Positions 47,681-56,777 are shown, counted from the first letter of the stretch. The stretch: 64,000 nucleotides of DNA from Trichococcus palustris (GCF_900114465.1 NZ_FOTD01000015.1:1-64000); one strand, 5' to 3'. Notes: a model not told the origin generated them from the sequence alone. Made by a program: numbers and translations.

Positions 47681-48388
47681 CTAAAAATACGATTGGCCGG
47701 CCGATTGTGATTCTCCAGCCGCTTCTTGCGTAAACTTATCGGATACATCAAAAGAACGCTCCTGCGCCATGATGCCCAATAAGGAACGGTTCATCGCCCG
47801 CTTCGTTTTTCCGTGAAGGGGATGGAGCCCATTCCCTTCACGGCTGGTTTCATCCTCATAAGCATCGTCATCTTCTGAAACGGATGCATCAAACAAAAGC
47901 AGATCCTCATCCGGCTTCACCAAAAGATCGGCGATATAGCCATAATCGATTTTACTTTCTGTTTTGCTGGTCCACCCTTTCAACGGTTCAGGGATCTCCG
48001 TCAACTGGAACGGCCGTCTGCTTCTATAATGCGCATAAGGATGCATATCCGATTGGCTGCGGCGTTCCTTGAGTTTCTCATCCTGCAGGTGTTTCTTTTT
48101 TACAGCAAATACATCTTCGGTCGGAACGGCTTCCTTGTCCCGATAAGAAATGAACGCCTCCTTATTATGGCGCAGGAAAGGCACCGTGTCGGCGGGGGTG
48201 TGCATCAAATCATTGGAAATGTAGGGGGAAGGTTGCACAGAATAGTCTGTTTCTTGCTGAATGGCTGCCCTTTTTTCCTGATTTTCCAAATAGTTCGGAA
48301 AATGTATTCTCTTGATTGAATGGTGATTTCCATGTGCAGAAGACCGGGAATCGTGTTCGGAAAAAACAGGTCCCTCATAGCGGCTCAT
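47681..48388 (-). CDS. Unknown hydrophilic protein in the sftA slot
   Basis: A 235-residue protein rich in charged residues and Ser, with no membrane segment and no Walker motifs. AGAGGAGGGG before the ATG at 48388 is a strong ribosome binding site. By synteny (ytpR before, murC after) this is the place of the FtsK-like DNA translocase SftA in Bacilli. The protein resembles a disordered N-terminal region rather than a whole enzyme, so it may be what remains after loss of the motor. The 280-bp gap to murC shows no trace of a motor domain. I do not recognise the protein itself. Confidence 0.6.
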   Translation of the reverse strand: MSRYEGPVFSEHDSRSSAHGNHHSIKRIHFPNYLENQEKRAAIQQETDYSVQPSPYISNDLMHTPADTVPFLRHNKEAFISYRDKEAVPTEDVFAVKKKHLQDEKLKERRSQSDMHPYAHYRSRRPFQLTEIPEPLKGWTSKTESKIDYGYIADLLVKPDEDLLLFDASVSEDDDAYEDETSREGNGLHPLHGKTKRAMNRSLLGIMAQERSFDVSDKFTQEAAGESQSAGQSYF

Positions 48389-48495
48389 CCAATCCCCTCC
48401 TCTCATTTCTATTTTTCATTTCGGTAAAACGCAGGTTTTTAGTTTTGAAATTTCCTTTATAATAGTACTTCTTTTTTGACCAAATTTCCATAGCA

Positions 48496-49110
48496 TTATT
48501 TGAAAAATGCTGAACCCACCACATAGCTGTCATCCAATACAAGGATGCCCTTTTTAGCGGCAGCATTTTCTAATCCCAATTCTTTTGCGGAACAGATCAT
48601 GCCATTGCTTGCGACACCGCGCAATGCGCCCGGCCAGATGATCAGGCCGCTCGGCATAACCGCACCAGGCTTCGCAACGACGACGCGTTGTCCTTTTTTG
48701 ATGTTCGCTGCACCACAGACGATCTGCAACACTTCGCCGTTGTCGACTTCCGTTTGCGTAACGGACAGGTGGTCAGAATCTTCGTGAGGCACGCACTCTT
48801 TCACATAGCCCACAACGAATTTAGGCGAATGGTCGACGGCAACCAAATCGGTAAAGCCGGCTGCTTTGATCAGATCATTCACTTTCACAAGCTGTTCATC
48901 CGTCAAAAATACTTGGCCGTTTGCGGTCAAATCCACGCTCTCGGAAATAGCGAAGAGGTTATAGCCCATCGTTTCATTCGTTGCGCTGTTGTAGATGCGC
49001 GTAACCGTGCCCTTTGATTCGCAGGCTTGTTCCTGTCTTACAGCGATGTCCCCTTTTGTCAAAAGTAATGTATCCCCTACTGCTTTACGATTATAAAAAC
49101 TTAACCACAT
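48496..49110 (-). CDS. ytpR: YtpR family tRNA-binding domain protein
   Basis: A 204-residue protein with an N-terminal DUF4479-like region (1-90) and a C-terminal EMAP/tRNA-binding OB domain (about 95-200; VGYVKECVPHEDSDHLSVTQ, VCGAANIKKGQRVVVAKPGA). It resembles the N-terminal part of the PheT beta subunit. The cellular role is not established. AGAAGGAGC precedes the ATG. It follows the thioredoxin-like gene, the ytpP-ytpR order. Confidence 0.88.
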   Translation of the reverse strand: MWLSFYNRKAVGDTLLLTKGDIAVRQEQACESKGTVTRIYNSATNETMGYNLFAISESVDLTANGQVFLTDEQLVKVNDLIKAAGFTDLVAVDHSPKFVVGYVKECVPHEDSDHLSVTQTEVDNGEVLQIVCGAANIKKGQRVVVAKPGAVMPSGLIIWPGALRGVASNGMICSAKELGLENAAAKKGILVLDDSYVVGSAFFK

Positions 49111-49157
49111 GTCTGTTTTTGCTCCTTCTATACGTTCTCTGTTATTTTTATTATTAA

Positions 49158-49472
49158 TTATTTGGCACCTTCAAAAAAGGCTTCGATTTCTTCTTGCGTC
49201 TTGTGATCCTTTGAAACGAAACGCCCGATTTCTTGCCCTTTGTCATACACGATGAAGCTCGGGATACCCAACACATCCAACGATCGGCAGAGATCGATGA
49301 AGTCGTCGCGGTCCACTTCGACAAACCGGTAATCGCCGAACTTCGCTTCCACTTCGGGCATGAATGGTTTGATGAAGTGGCAATCAGGACACCAGGTGGT
49401 CGTAAAGACAAAAGCCGTTTTTCCCGCATCGCGTAAAGCGTAAAACTGTTCTGCATTCTGCAATTTTTCCAT
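49158..49472 (-). CDS. Thioredoxin-like protein (YtpP type)
   Basis: A 104-residue thioredoxin-fold protein with the active-site W-C-P-D-C near residue 33 and the cis-proline segment LGIPSFIVYD. The CPDC variant differs from the classical CGPC. GAGGGGTG seven bases before the ATG at 49472 decides the start; the longer frame upstream is the antisense of the neighbour's 3' region. It belongs to the M42-thioredoxin-ytpR run. Confidence 0.88.
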   Translation of the reverse strand: MEKLQNAEQFYALRDAGKTAFVFTTTWCPDCHFIKPFMPEVEAKFGDYRFVEVDRDDFIDLCRSLDVLGIPSFIVYDKGQEIGRFVSKDHKTQEEIEAFFEGAK

Positions 49473-49500
49473 TTTTGGACACCCCTCAGCTTTTCTCGGC

Positions 49501-50577
49501 TCAGTTATTGGCCATGATTGTTTCGTATGTACTCTTGTCCAATGACTTGATGACCTGCGCCACCATCTCTTTTGCGGCAGCATAATCATCGATATGGAAC
49601 ATCGTTTGGTGCGTATGGATGTAGCGTGCGCACACGCCGATGACGGCACTCGGTACCCCATCGTTCATCACATGCGCCGCACCCGCATCGGTACCGCCTT
49701 TTGATACAAAATATTGGTACGGAATATGGTGCGTTTCCGCAGTATCCAACAGGAATTCGCGCATGCCCTTCAAGGTGATCATCCCCGGATCTTGGATGCG
49801 CAACAGGAAGCCTTCGCCCAGATGGCCGAACGTATCCTTGGTGGTCGTCAAATCATCCGCTGCGGAACAGTCGACGGCAAAGAACAAGTCAGGCTTGAAT
49901 TTATGGACCGCGCCTTTGGTCCCGCGCAAGCCGACTTCCTCCTGCACATTGGCTCCGGCAATCAACGTATTCGGCAACTTTTCATCTTTCAGAGCTTCCA
50001 ACGTTTCCAGTACGACGGCATTCCCGTAACGGTTATCCCACGCTTTTGAAATGATTTTCTTTTTGTTGGCCGTCCAGATCGTTTCCACCTGCGGGACGAT
50101 GGTATCGCCGGGGCGAACACCAAAGGCAAGGGCCTCTTCCTTCGAATCGAAGCCCGCATCAAAGAGGATGTCGGCTACCTTCACCTGCTGTGCAGCCGCT
50201 GCATCGCGCAACAAATGCGGCGGAACCGAAGAGGAGATGACGGGGATATCCCCTTTTGCAGTCTGCAGGGTGAAACGCTGTGCCGAGACCACGTAGGGAT
50301 TCCAGCCGCCTAAAGGCACTACCCGGAACAAGCCCCTGTCGGTGATGCCGGTAAGCATGAATCCGACTTCATCCATGTGGGCCGCAACCATGATGCGCGG
50401 AGCCGTAGCATCCGCATTTTCACGGATCCCAAAAATGCCGCCAAGCCCATCCATTTCAATGCGGTCAACCAATGGCTCCATTTTTTCGCGCATGACATTG
50501 CGGACATTCCTTTCATTTCCGCTTGTTCCTTGTAATTCGGTCAATTCCTTGATTAAAGCAAATGTTTTATCTTCCAT
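49501..50577 (-). CDS. M42 family metallo-aminopeptidase (third paralogue, YtoP type)
   Basis: A 358-residue di-zinc aminopeptidase with [45 protein letters not shown] and THQTMFHIDD. By position (next to a ytzB-like gene, thioredoxin and ytpR) it corresponds to ytoP of B. subtilis. The start at 50577 is chosen from alignment with the paralogue at 26790 (MEDKTFALIKELTELQG); the ribosome binding site is weak, and a longer form from 50628 is possible. Confidence 0.87.
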   Translation of the reverse strand: MEDKTFALIKELTELQGTSGNERNVRNVMREKMEPLVDRIEMDGLGGIFGIRENADATAPRIMVAAHMDEVGFMLTGITDRGLFRVVPLGGWNPYVVSAQRFTLQTAKGDIPVISSSVPPHLLRDAAAAQQVKVADILFDAGFDSKEEALAFGVRPGDTIVPQVETIWTANKKKIISKAWDNRYGNAVVLETLEALKDEKLPNTLIAGANVQEEVGLRGTKGAVHKFKPDLFFAVDCSAADDLTTTKDTFGHLGEGFLLRIQDPGMITLKGMREFLLDTAETHHIPYQYFVSKGGTDAGAAHVMNDGVPSAVIGVCARYIHTHQTMFHIDDYAAAKEMVAQVIKSLDKSTYETIMANN

Positions 50578-50846
50578 CCATGAACGGGACACGGTCGCCG
50601 AGGAAATAGTTCCCCTTATCACGGTCAACCTGCCCCCGATCCCCCTTCGTTGAAAAGCTATCCTTACTATTATAGCGTAGCCTTATTGTCAGGGCAACGT
50701 TTCAATTGCATTTCGCCGTTTTATCCACGATGGATCATTCCCGCCCGAAATGTATAGGTTTACATTTCCCTATGCTTTCAAAGTAATTATTGTTATACTT
50801 AATTGTGAATAATAAAGAAAGCGCATCAATTTGAGGAGGCTTTACG

Positions 50847-51197
50847 ATGAACTTTTTAGAAAAACGAAAATGCGAAAAGAACAAGGAAGAGATTTTGGGT
50901 GGCATCTTATTTGGCGCAGGTATCGTCATTGGTTCAATTATCACGGCACTGTGCTACGAGAAGAAAAGAATGGTGAACGGCGATACCATTTTGGAAAATG
51001 TCAAAAAAATGTTTTTGGCGGAAGCGCCGATCGAAGGTTCCTGGATTGAGTTGCATCCCGTACCGCTCAACCGCTACTCTTCTGAGACGGATGTCTACTA
51101 CGGAGGAATTTCCCGCAAGGAAGATGGCGTATTGGTCCAATACGAATTCATCGCAGATGCCTATACCGGAACCGTACTGGATTTATACAAATTATAA
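50847..51197 (+). CDS. YtzB-like small membrane-anchored PepSY-type protein
   Basis: A 116-residue protein. One membrane segment (about 17-38, ILGGILFGAGIVIGSIITAL) is followed by a short soluble domain with a PepSY-like pattern (YYGGISRKEDGVLVQYEFIADAYTG). GAGGAGG precedes the ATG. PepSY domains often sit beside peptidases and may restrain them; here the divergent neighbour is an M42 peptidase. The 270-bp divergent gap contains a TATACT (50794-50799) as a possible -10. Confidence 0.65.
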   Translation: MNFLEKRKCEKNKEEILGGILFGAGIVIGSIITALCYEKKRMVNGDTILENVKKMFLAEAPIEGSWIELHPVPLNRYSSETDVYYGGISRKEDGVLVQYEFIADAYTGTVLDLYKL

Positions 51198-51204
51198 ACA
51201 AAAA

Positions 51205-51243
51205 AAGAAGAATCAAAAATCACGCTGATTTTTGATTCTTCTT
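51205..51243 (+). terminator. Terminator of ytzB-like gene
   Basis: AAGAAGAATCAAAAATCA pairs perfectly with TGATTTTTGATTCTTCTT around CGC, followed by TTTTT. Confidence 0.9.
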
Positions 51244-51277
51244 TTTTGGCTAAGTAAATATAATTTTTTATATAAGA

Positions 51278-51525
51278 AGCGCATCATTACAGGTGTTCCA
51301 CAAATTACTAATCTGCTTAACGCCATCACATGATGTCTAGCTGCACAAGTCAGACCTTCGGAAATTAGATAAATCGTACCCATTGCGCTCTACGATGCTC
51401 ATTTGCATGGGGCTCTTAGGGATTCATCCCTTAGAGCCCCAGTATAAGGTGAGCGTAGGGAAAGTTGCGGGGCACGATTTCCTAAATTTCTGTCAGGTCT
51501 GGGCGGACTTGTTCCGCTTTTCTTA
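51278..51525 (-). ncRNA. Repeat family A, copy 4 (short form without module)
   Basis: Read on the minus strand. Closing pairs (plus coordinates) are ACAAGT 51345-51350 with ACTTGT 51507-51512 and CAGACCT 51351-51357 with AGGTCTG 51495-51501. The central hairpin GGGGCTCT...AGAGCCCC is at 51409-51440, against GGTAGTCT...AGACTACC in copies 1-3. The module is absent: AATTTAGGAAATCG follows GACAGA directly. It lies between the convergent ytzB-like gene and trmB, the only copy in this orientation. Confidence 0.75.
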
Positions 51526-51530
51526 TTTCG

Positions 51531-52178
51531 TTACGCTTTTTTAGGGAAGGCGGCTTCCACACGGTAAATGCGTGATCCGCGCGAAGAGAATTTCTCTTCG
51601 TATTCGGTCATGACGTTCCCCTCGAAGTCGCTGTTGTGCAAGTCCAACCATACTTCGAGCAAAGTCATGCCATATTGCGAGAAGCTCGCAAGGGAATACT
51701 CGAACAGGCCTTGGTTGTCCGTCTTGAAGTGGATTTCTCCACCGGCTACCAGGATTTGCTCGTAATTCTTCAAAAAATTTGCATGCGTCAGCCTGCGTTT
51801 GTCATGTTTCGATTTCGGCCATGGATCCGAGAAGTTCAGATAGACACGGTCAACTTCCCCATCGGCGAAGAAATCAGCCACATTCTCCCCATCCGTATTC
51901 AGCAATTGCACATTCGGCAAATCGGCTTCCACAATTTTATCCAATGCCATAACGGCAACACTCGTTTGGCGTTCTATCCCGATATAGTTGATTTCAGGGT
52001 GCATCTTTGCCATCCCGACGATGAATTGGCCTTTTCCGGATCCGATTTCCACATGGATCGGGTGGTCATTCCCAAAACGTTCTTCCCATTTCCCCTTCCA
52101 TTCGGCCGGTTCCATCACAACATAACGGGTACTTTCAGCTAATTTTTCAGCTGCCCAAGGTTTATTTCTAACGCGCAT
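51531..52178 (-). CDS. trmB: tRNA (guanine-N7)-methyltransferase
   Basis: A 215-residue SAM-dependent enzyme making m7G46 in tRNA. The SAM loop is [12 protein letters not shown] (about 41-52), with [11 protein letters not shown] and the catalytic [16 protein letters not shown] block. AGAGGTAG precedes the ATG. It lies 78 bp after the YtmP-like kinase gene, as in B. subtilis. Confidence 0.96.
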   Translation of the reverse strand: MRVRNKPWAAEKLAESTRYVVMEPAEWKGKWEERFGNDHPIHVEIGSGKGQFIVGMAKMHPEINYIGIERQTSVAVMALDKIVEADLPNVQLLNTDGENVADFFADGEVDRVYLNFSDPWPKSKHDKRRLTHANFLKNYEQILVAGGEIHFKTDNQGLFEYSLASFSQYGMTLLEVWLDLHNSDFEGNVMTEYEEKFSSRGSRIYRVEAAFPKKA

Positions 52179-52256
52179 AGTCTACCTCTTTCATAAATTA
52201 CATATTTTTTCATAAAAAGAAATCCTTTCCGTTCGCATAGGTGACGAAGAGGATTT

Positions 52257-53054
52257 CTATAGGTCTTGATTGCTCCGATTTTGATAAAGCTCTTGCAGCA
52301 GAAGAAGCGTTTGGTTCATTTCCAGCTCGCGCCCTTGCAGACGATTTTTTTTGATCATGAGCAGGCAATTCATCAGGCTGTACCATTCCAGTCTGCGGGA
52401 AATGTCGTCCGTCATGTGCAGACCGTATTCTTCCAGCCAACCGTTCCAATCTTCCAATGCCACATATTGGGTCAGAAGCATACTGATATCGGAAAGGGGA
52501 TCGGCTATCTTGACCATTTCCCAGTCCACCAGATACAGCCGTTCGGCGTTATCCAACAGGAAATTTTTGCGATTGACGTCGCCATGGCAAACCGTCTTGG
52601 GCGCAGCGGTGATGCTCGCTGCGGTAGCTCTCACATATTGAACCGCATGCTGCAGGAGCGGATGCGACTTCAAGTCTTCCGGCAAATCTTTTATGTACAG
52701 ATTGAGGAAGTTTATCGGATTGTAAACTTCGCCCTTCACTTTTTGAAGCATATTGAACAGATTTTCGGATTGATGAATCCGATGCAAAATGTCAATGACC
52801 GCTTTCCCCTTCATTTCGCCCGGTTTCAGTTCCCGGCCGTTCAGCCACTCTTGAGCCGTCAAGATGTCCCCGTTTCCGACCCGTTTTGTCCAGATCAGTT
52901 TCGGCGTTATCCCTTCAACGGAGAGCGCAGCTAAAAAAGGAGAAGAATTGCGTTTCAAAAAAACTTTTTCATCTGCTCTTGTGCCCATATAAGCTTGTCC
53001 TGTATCTCCTCCAATGGGGTGTAACCGCCATCCCGAGTCCATTTTATAATCCAT
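52257..53054 (-). CDS. Choline/aminoglycoside kinase-like phosphotransferase (YtmP type)
   Basis: A 265-residue small-molecule kinase fold protein. The catalytic loop is VCHGDVNRKNFLLD (near 160-173) and the metal-binding Asp is in LYLVDWEMVKIADPL. The substrate is unknown. AAGGA nine bases before the ATG at 53054 favours it over an ATG 9 bp upstream. It pairs with trmB as ytmP does with ytmQ. Confidence 0.85.
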   Translation of the reverse strand: MDYKMDSGWRLHPIGGDTGQAYMGTRADEKVFLKRNSSPFLAALSVEGITPKLIWTKRVGNGDILTAQEWLNGRELKPGEMKGKAVIDILHRIHQSENLFNMLQKVKGEVYNPINFLNLYIKDLPEDLKSHPLLQHAVQYVRATAASITAAPKTVCHGDVNRKNFLLDNAERLYLVDWEMVKIADPLSDISMLLTQYVALEDWNGWLEEYGLHMTDDISRRLEWYSLMNCLLMIKKNRLQGRELEMNQTLLLLQELYQNRSNQDL

Positions 53055-53107
53055 CGAGCTCATTCCTTACTCAGTCTCTAGTTTTACTGTCCATTTATTC
53101 CTTCCCA

Positions 53108-53141
53108 TGAAAAGAAGGAGCCGGGACGAAAGCCCCAGCTG
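53108..53141 (-). terminator. Probable terminator of the ecs operon
   Basis: On the minus strand AGCTGGGGC pairs imperfectly with GTCCCGGCT around TTTC, followed by CCTTCTTTTC. It lies about 170 bp past the ecsB stop. The interval 53142-53312 shows nothing else I can name. Confidence 0.5.
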
Positions 53142-53312
53142 TCTATTTATTGTTCTATTCATCATTGCATGCTGCACATACACACAACCCTTTTCCGCCC
53201 AAAAAAAAAATTTGAAAGGAAGCTGCGTATATTCCACCCTTTATTTTAGGATGCTTTACATATCCAGTCAAGAATATTCGGCTATTCTTCGCCAAAACAT
53301 TCTCGATTATCC

Positions 53313-54545
53313 TTAGGAAAAGGTGTTTTCTCTTTTCGCTGTGCGGCTGCCCATATAAAAGCGGATGAAACACCAAACGAAGGCCAGATTGGCTGCCAAT
53401 GCGATCAAGCCGGCCATCCAATCGACTCCAACCGTGATGGCGAGCGCAAAAGCCACTGCCTCGCATCCCAGCAAATAGGTGATGATTTTTTTGAATCCAG
53501 CGAACTTATCGCCATTTGGAACAGGATACAGACGATTCATCATGTTCTCGTTATAGTGGAAATACAAGGGCATCAGCTGGAAGCCCGTCAAATAAAGAAA
53601 CAACAGACTCAGTGCCAAGGATAGGCTCTTCGCCGGGGTTGCCGCCAACAAGACCACCCCGATCAGCAAAAGCCTGACAAACAGACCGCTGTAATCCGTC
53701 CCCCTCATAAATGCCCGAGCATAGAGATATTGGAATGTATTCCCCTTGCCTTCCACTCGGCGCAGGATGCCGTCCAAATATTTCCTTCTTTTCGCTTTGT
53801 TCTTCACCTGAGGGACATCGGTAAAAAGATTGATGATCCGATTCACACGTGCCGTCCGCTGTTCTTCGGCGGCGGTTATGTTTTCCCATTGGTAGAGCGG
53901 ATATTTTGTCTCGAAACGTACTTGTACTTTTTTATGCAGAAGTACAGTATACAGCGTTACAAGAACAGGCGCAACCCACGGATTAAAAAATATGGAGATA
54001 CTGAACAATAAAACGCCAAAAATCCACAATAGCCCATTGTTTTTCTGGATAACCGCCCGATCGTTGCATTTCAACGCCAACACCTGAAGATCCAACTGGA
54101 TGGACTTCAATAAGAGCAGCGTCGCATAGATGGGCAGGAAATCGCTGATTTGGATCGTTCTCCCTGCAAATAACAGCGGCATTGCGGCGGCCCCAATAAA
54201 GAACAGGAGCACCGCCGGAAAAACCAGGCTGTAGCGTTTCGCTTTTTGGAAATACCCGCCCCATTCTTTTTCTTTCGCCAAAAGGAACACTTGATCGGCC
54301 GCTTCCACAAGCGTAGCCAGCTTGCCGATGAAAATGCTCAGGGAGAAAAGCAATACGATCAGCACCTCTCCCCAAACAAAATCCGGTGTCAGTGTCTTCA
54401 CGAATTCGGAATACCGGAACGCCAAAGCGCCGATCAGGAACAGGAGCACGATGACAAAGTGGTCGTTGAAAATATATTTGCTGTAGCGGCTGAATTTTTT
54501 CAGATGCAGTTGTTGTCTTCTTTTCCAGATGCTTTCCATTGTCAT
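53313..54545 (-). CDS. ecsB: ABC transporter permease EcsB
   Basis: A 410-residue integral membrane protein with about ten hydrophobic segments, a basic N-terminus and the EcsB-type central soluble loop. With EcsA it forms an exporter that in B. subtilis affects secretion, competence and regulated intramembrane proteolysis. The start overlaps the ecsA stop (ATGA), so translation is coupled. Confidence 0.86.
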   Translation of the reverse strand: MTMESIWKRRQQLHLKKFSRYSKYIFNDHFVIVLLFLIGALAFRYSEFVKTLTPDFVWGEVLIVLLFSLSIFIGKLATLVEAADQVFLLAKEKEWGGYFQKAKRYSLVFPAVLLFFIGAAAMPLLFAGRTIQISDFLPIYATLLLLKSIQLDLQVLALKCNDRAVIQKNNGLLWIFGVLLFSISIFFNPWVAPVLVTLYTVLLHKKVQVRFETKYPLYQWENITAAEEQRTARVNRIINLFTDVPQVKNKAKRRKYLDGILRRVEGKGNTFQYLYARAFMRGTDYSGLFVRLLLIGVVLLAATPAKSLSLALSLLFLYLTGFQLMPLYFHYNENMMNRLYPVPNGDKFAGFKKIITYLLGCEAVAFALAITVGVDWMAGLIALAANLAFVWCFIRFYMGSRTAKRENTFS

Positions 54546-55279
54546 GACGGCAACGCTTCTTTCGTCAAGCTGATGTACAGCTCATCCAGGCTTGCCCCGG
54601 GCATATTCATTTCCTTTTGCAGATCGGCCATCGTCCCCGTGACCTTCACTTCGCCATGATGGAGCAAGATGAAATTATCGCATTCCTTTTCCGCCGATGC
54701 CAGGACATGGGTGGACATCAAAATAGCCGCGCCCTGCTTTTTCTTCTCCTTGACCATCTCCAAAAAGGAATGGATCCCCAACGGGTCCAACCCCAGAAAC
54801 GGTTCATCGATCACGTACACGGGAGCATCCACCATGAAGGAACACACGATCATGACCTTTTGCTTCATCCCCTTGGAGAAGTAGGCCGGAAACCAATCCA
54901 GCTTATCCTCCAGACGGAATTCTTTGATGTAGCGCATCGCCTTTTCCATCGCTTCCGCTGCCGGAATATTGTAGGCCATTGCCGTAATTTCCAGATGTTC
55001 GCGCAACGTCAACTCCTCATATAAAACCGGCGTTTCCGGAATGAAAGAGAAGGAGCGGCGGTAGCGCTCCGTGTCCGCCCGCAACGTCAGGCCATCGATT
55101 GAAATCTCCCCGCTGTACGGCATCATCAAACCGATGATATGTTTGATGGTCGTGCTCTTTCCGGCACCATTCAATCCGATCAACCCGGTTAATTCGCCCG
55201 GGTTCACTTCAAAGGTGATATTGTTTATGACAGGCACTTGCGTATAGCCGCCTGTGACATTTTCTAGTTTTAGTGACAT
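54542..55279 (-). CDS. ecsA: ABC transporter ATP-binding protein EcsA
   Basis: A 245-residue ABC ATPase with Walker A GLNGAGKSTT (about 36-45), the signature-type FSKGMKQK, Walker B VYVIDEPFLGLD and the switch His in STHVLASAE. It is first in ecsA-ecsB and divergent from the HIT gene, as in other Bacilli. Repeat A copy 5 lies in the divergent gap. Confidence 0.92.
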   Translation of the reverse strand: MSLKLENVTGGYTQVPVINNITFEVNPGELTGLIGLNGAGKSTTIKHIIGLMMPYSGEISIDGLTLRADTERYRRSFSFIPETPVLYEELTLREHLEITAMAYNIPAAEAMEKAMRYIKEFRLEDKLDWFPAYFSKGMKQKVMIVCSFMVDAPVYVIDEPFLGLDPLGIHSFLEMVKEKKKQGAAILMSTHVLASAEKECDNFILLHHGEVKVTGTMADLQKEMNMPGASLDELYISLTKEALPS

Positions 55280-55405
55280 AGTAAAGTTCCTTTCCGCTTC
55301 CTTATGTGTATTATATTATAACATAGCCCGATGCTGAACCGTTTCGAATAGATTGTTTTTGAATAATATGAAAAATGGGCCAAATATGATAAAGTGAGTC
55401 TATGA

Positions 55406-55828
55406 GAAAAGCTGAACGGGTTCGTTCAGCCCTGTTTAAGGAAACACTGTGACCAAAAAGCGTTCAAGTGTATCATGTCTCTAAGCGATTGAAATCGCAA
55501 GAGCCATGACAATTTAGGAAATCGTGCCCTGCAACTTTCCCTACGGTCACCTTATACTGGGACTCTAAAGGATGAATCCCTAAGAGTCCCATGCAAATGA
55601 GCATCGCAGAGCGCAATTGCTGAGAGACTTCCTGCGTCAGCAGGTTAGTCGAACAGTATGTCTTGGCTCATAGAGCCAAGAGGTTCCTTCATCCCTTTTC
55701 CGAAGGGCTAACCCGTGAAGCTAGCCAATTTTTTTGATGCGTGGAACATTTTGCAAATCCGTGAAACACTTCCGGTGATGCGCTTTTACAATCAAAAAAA
55801 ATTTATACTTTCCTTTTAGTTAAAAAAT
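55406..55828 (+). ncRNA. Repeat family A, copy 5 (long form with one module)
   Basis: Closing pairs are ACGGGTT (55416-55422) with AACCCGT (55710-55716) and AGCCCT (55428-55433) with AGGGCT (55704-55709). The module hairpin TCATG...CATGA is at about 55473-55509. The central hairpin GGGACTCT...AGAGTCCC is at 55559-55590, a third sequence version of that stem. CTTGGCTC/GAGCCAAG is at 55660-55680. The 3' tail AATCAAAAAA...TTTATACTTTCC is shared with copy 3. It lies between divergent ecsA and the HIT gene. Confidence 0.78.
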
Positions 55829-55863
55829 AAAACGGATACGTTATTCAGAAAGAGGTCAAAACC

Positions 55864-56298
55864 ATGACAGATTGTATTTTTTGCAAGATCGCAAACCATG
55901 AAATCCCAAGCAACATCGTTTATGAAGATGACGTAGTCATAGCCTTCCTGGATTTATCGCAAGTCACTAAAGGGCACACCCTTTTGGTACCGAAAAAGCA
56001 TGTTGCCGATATCTTCGAGTACGATGAAGAGTTGGCGAAAGACGTCTTTTCGCGCATCCCAAAGATTGCCCGCGCAATCGAAAGGTCGAGCGATGATATT
56101 TTGGGTCTGAACATCCTGAACAACAACCGTTCCATCGCCTATCAATCGGTTTTCCATTCCCACATCCACTTCTTGCCCCGCTATGAAGACTCCGATTCGG
56201 ACGGCTTCGGTTTGAAATGGAAAACACATGAAGGCAAATATTCAACGGCAGAGTTGGCGGCAGTCATTGCCGCTATCAAAGAGAACTTGGAGGATTAA
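55864..56298 (+). CDS. hit: HIT family protein (histidine triad nucleotide hydrolase)
   Basis: A 144-residue HIT protein with CIFCKIANHEIP at the N-terminus (zinc-binding Cys pair) and the triad HSHIHFLPR. Such proteins hydrolyse nucleotide-amidates such as AMP-lysine. AAAGAGG precedes the ATG. It lies next to ecsA and two bases upstream of the YtxH gene. Confidence 0.93.
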   Translation: MTDCIFCKIANHEIPSNIVYEDDVVIAFLDLSQVTKGHTLLVPKKHVADIFEYDEELAKDVFSRIPKIARAIERSSDDILGLNILNNNRSIAYQSVFHSHIHFLPRYEDSDSDGFGLKWKTHEGKYSTAELAAVIAAIKENLED

Positions 56299-56300
56299 TT

Positions 56301-56684
56301 ATGCGTTCATTTACGGAAGGACTTTTGTTCGGAGCGGTAGTCGGCGGTTTGGTAGCCCTTTTGAATACCCCCAACAATGGAAAAGAAAATCGCGAAAAAA
56401 TAAAAGAATATCTGGATGACACCACCTTGGCTGTCGCTGATCTGAATGAGAGCCTGAACGGCCTTCGCGAATCGGTGAACACCTTGACAAACCAAGGATT
56501 GGCGGTCGCCACTCAATTCACTGATGACGTCACAAAATCAGTTGAGAACTTTACCCTCAGCACACAGCCGCGCATCAATCGCATTAACGAAAGCCTCAAC
56601 ACCCTTACAGAAGACATGGACATCGTCATTACCAATCTGGAATCGAAGCTTCCCGAAACAGAGGCAGAGGCTGCGATGAAATAG
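56301..56684 (+). CDS. YtxH domain membrane-associated protein
   Basis: A 127-residue protein with an N-terminal membrane segment rich in Gly and Ala (FTEGLLFGAVVGGLVALL) and a long amphipathic, probably coiled-coil helix. This is the YtxH/YhaH family layout. The family is stress-linked in Bacilli, with no known activity. GGAGG at the end of the HIT gene is its ribosome binding site, so the two are one operon. Confidence 0.8.
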   Translation: MRSFTEGLLFGAVVGGLVALLNTPNNGKENREKIKEYLDDTTLAVADLNESLNGLRESVNTLTNQGLAVATQFTDDVTKSVENFTLSTQPRINRINESLNTLTEDMDIVITNLESKLPETEAEAAMK

Positions 56685-56777
56685 CAGCTATATATATTGA
56701 ATGATTGTCTTACCAACGATTCGGAAAGGATTGTCATGCAACCTCCCCGAACAGATAGGAAACCAGAATTGTTTTTT

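Noticed and set aside
53155-53466. Short open frame overlapping the 3' end of ecsB
   Set aside because: It is a different-frame overlap of ecsB and the downstream gap with no ribosome binding site or homology pattern.
32949-55828. Repeat family A as a CRISPR array or direct-repeat satellite
   Set aside because: Copies are 7-20 kb apart, large, in both orientations, with internal covarying stems. There are no short regular repeats or spacers and no cas genes.
32949-55828. Family A firmly assigned to HEARO/omega-RNA of IscB
   Set aside because: The size, hairpin-rich fold and mobility are suggestive, but no IscB or HNH gene is near and I cannot confirm a match to the model from memory. It is kept as one hypothesis only.
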